Assembly: GCA_022784805.1 (NCBI GenBank)
Contig: JALFYG010000112.1
Location: 1-7,178 of the forward strand
Reading direction: 5' to 3'
DNA from: Spirochaetales bacterium
Lineage (GTDB): Bacteria > Spirochaetota > Spirochaetia > Sphaerochaetales > Sphaerochaetaceae
Length of the DNA: 7,178 bases
Position 1 is the first letter of the stretch. Each line of letters begins with the position of its first letter. The notes beneath the pieces were generated by a model. It was not told where the DNA came from. It was given only the letters and a program-made list of their open reading frames with translations, and ran no database searches. This document shows positions 6,234-7,178 of the stretch, one piece after another. A program made the position numbers and the translations under genes.

Positions 6234-6234
6234 T
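6217..6234. promoter_or_regulatory. TetR operator, distal copy
   Basis: The plus strand reads ATAAACCATACGGTCAAT, identical at 15 of 18 positions to the proximal copy and in the same orientation. The GGTC half-site is exact; the other half is AACC instead of GACC, so symmetry is weaker. It overlaps the predicted -35 box. Centre-to-centre distance to the other copy is 36 bp, about three and a half helical turns. Confidence 0.65.
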
Positions 6235-6261
6235 AATGTTTATACATATTTTTCTCTTCAA

Positions 6262-6286
6262 GAAAACTGCCGGGTCACCCCGGCAG
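6262..6286 (-). terminator. Intrinsic terminator after the HAD gene
   Basis: On the minus strand a perfect 8 bp GC-rich stem, CTGCCGGG with CCCGGCAG (6286-6279 and 6274-6267), closes a GTGA loop, which fits the stable GNRA class, and is followed directly by TTTTCTT. It begins 6 bases after the HAD stop codon. It should end the sugar-transporter transcript and insulate it from the TetR cassette, whose promoter lies about 30 bp further on. Confidence 0.9.
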
Positions 6287-6292
6287 GAATCA

Positions 6293-6898
6293 TCACCAAA
6301 TTGAAACAAGAGAAGAATACAACTCTTTTCGATTAAACGTCGGAGTAAGATGGAAGGTTTTCATGCCTACCCTTCTAGCCCCTTCTATATTCTCCAGGGC
6401 ATCATCAATCATTACTGCAGATTCAGCACCAAAGCCTTCCCTTCTCAGTATATAGTTAAAGAAAGAACTGTAAGGCTTTGAAAGATTCATCTCCTGAGAG
6501 GGATAAGAAGCATCAAATAGAGTGTTCCAACCTTGCTCCTTAATATATTTCCAATGGGGAACACAGTTGTTTGTTCCTGTAACAACACGGTTTCCATTCT
6601 CTCTTAATTTCTTAATTGTTTCAGCAACATCTTCATTGAGAACTGGATGGAAGTGACTGAGAAATGGTTCACCCTCTATTTTTATTGAAAAATAGCTTTC
6701 CAAATGATCATAGAACTCTCTGGTGGTCATTGTTCCATCCATAATAGGCCATATGTACTCATTATAAGTGCGGTAGAATTCAGCCTCATCGATTTTCATC
6801 TCTTCAAGCCACTCTTTTCTAAAGTCAACGTTATCGAGAGTGACACCTCCAAGATCAAAGACATAGAGCTTCTTTCCATCAACCCTTTCTTGAATCAT
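6293..6898 (-). CDS. HAD-superfamily phosphatase (subfamily IA, YihX-like)
   Basis: This 201-residue cytoplasmic enzyme shows the four HAD motifs. Motif I is FDLGGVTLD with nucleophile Asp15; the usual second Asp is replaced by Gly17, as in the YihX-type group whose motif reads FDLGNV. Motif II is VVTGTNN (Thr107 the likely residue), motif III Lys141 in LSKPYSSFF, and motif IV VMIDDALENIEGARRVG with Asp165 and Asp166. Residues about 20-85 form a small helical cap between motifs I and II. Such enzymes remove phosphate from small molecules; YihX acts on glucose-1-phosphate, but this protein's substrate is not known. It overlaps the 3' end of an ABC permease gene by 20 bp, has its ribosome site (AGGAGGAG, about 9 bases before the ATG) inside that gene, and is followed by a strong terminator, so it is the last gene of a sugar-uptake operon. 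A role with an imported sugar is therefore a reasonable inference. Confidence 0.92.
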   Translation of the reverse strand: MIQERVDGKKLYVFDLGGVTLDNVDFRKEWLEEMKIDEAEFYRTYNEYIWPIMDGTMTTREFYDHLESYFSIKIEGEPFLSHFHPVLNEDVAETIKKLRENGNRVVTGTNNCVPHWKYIKEQGWNTLFDASYPSQEMNLSKPYSSFFNYILRREGFGAESAVMIDDALENIEGARRVGMKTFHLTPTFNRKELYSSLVSIW

Positions 6899-7178
6899 AA
6901 ACAGCAGCTCCTCCTAAGAAGTATTTACTCATGCTGAAGAAGAGAATGAACATAGGAATAGAAGCGAGAAGAGCACAAGCCATCAATGCTCCTTCGTCTG
7001 TCTGTTTTTCTTCTGCGAACTTTGAGATGTAGAGAGGGATAGTCTTCATCTTCTCTGCCTGGGAACACAAGAGTGGCCACAATAGGTTATCCCACTGGTT
7101 TCTGAAGGAGAGAATGGCAAGTGTAGCGATTACTGGTGTTGAGTTAGGAAGAACGATCTTTGCATAGATTCCAAACTC
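6879..7178 (-). CDS. Carbohydrate ABC transporter permease, MalG/UgpE type, C-terminal part (5' end outside window)
   Basis: The open frame enters from the window edge and gives 99 residues ending in a TGA stop at 6879-6881. The first residues, EFGIYAKIVLPNSTP, are the second half of the EAA loop (I-LP-x-x-x-P), by which inner-membrane permeases dock onto their ATPase. A membrane segment follows (VIATLAILSF to NLLWPLLC), then a loop rich in Lys and Glu, a last segment (about 65-85), and the typical tail KYFLGGAAVYDSRKG, close to the RYF-x-x-G-x-x-x-G-A-VKG ending of MalG-type proteins. This supports a sugar or glycerol-phosphate importer of the CUT1 group (family knowledge). The gene overlaps the HAD phosphatase by 20 bp. 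Only about the last third of a roughly 280-residue protein is seen, so the start, the partner permease and the binding protein lie beyond base 7178. Confidence 0.92.
   Translation of the reverse strand, partial: EFGIYAKIVLPNSTPVIATLAILSFRNQWDNLLWPLLCSQAEKMKTIPLYISKFAEEKQTDEGALMACALLASIPMFILFFSMSKYFLGGAAVYDSRKG

Noticed and set aside
1..7178. CRISPR array, tRNA/rRNA, transposon ends, phage genes or toxin-antitoxin pair
   Set aside because: No regularly spaced repeats, RNA gene signatures, transposase or integrase motifs were seen. The XRE-AbrB protein has no toxin partner beside it: its neighbours are the MarR gene and the AT-rich stretch.

Overview
The window is an AT-rich, densely packed bacterial chromosome segment in which every supportable gene lies on the minus strand, so transcription runs from high to low coordinates. 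The sugar-type ABC transporter parts, RDD protein, MepA-like MATE exporters, stand-alone 5'-3' exonuclease and strong AGGAGG-type ribosome binding sites fit an anaerobic low-GC bacterium such as a member of Bacillota (Clostridia or Erysipelotrichia). A spirochaete cannot be excluded. TGA is used as an ordinary stop by most genes, so the organism is not a Mycoplasma-type recoder.

Layout in the direction of transcription: (1) 7178-6267, the end of a carbohydrate ABC transporter operon: the C-terminal third of an inner-membrane permease, overlapping by 20 bp a HAD-family phosphatase, closed by a strong intrinsic terminator. (2) 6234-4494, a self-regulated TetR/MATE exporter cassette. The TetR gene has two operator copies over its promoter, but the MATE gene is decayed, with two -1 frameshifts, a nonsense codon and a missing 3' end. 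(3) 4493-4307, a very AT-rich gene-free stretch. (4) 4306-3887, a regulator joining an XRE helix-turn-helix to a predicted AbrB/SpoVT-type second DNA-binding domain. (5) 3854-2025, a MarR/MATE cassette resembling the arrangement of Staphylococcus aureus mepR-mepA, with a perfect 8+8 bp palindrome just before the MarR start. Here the MATE gene is intact. (6) 1989-304, a stand-alone 5'-3' exonuclease of the Pol I N-domain/FEN type, then an RDD-family membrane protein. (7) 281-1, the N-terminal part of an MsmX/UgpC-like ABC ATPase that runs off the window.

The central theme is two independent regulator-plus-MATE drug/metabolite efflux cassettes with the same junction (TAATG, stop and start sharing one base) but different regulator families, placed between sugar-uptake genes. 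The TetR cassette has lost its exporter while its regulator and operators look intact. The MarR cassette looks functional. The least ordinary intact protein is the XRE-AbrB fusion between them. I see no CRISPR array, RNA gene, phage or transposon, and no clear sign of a wholly new system.
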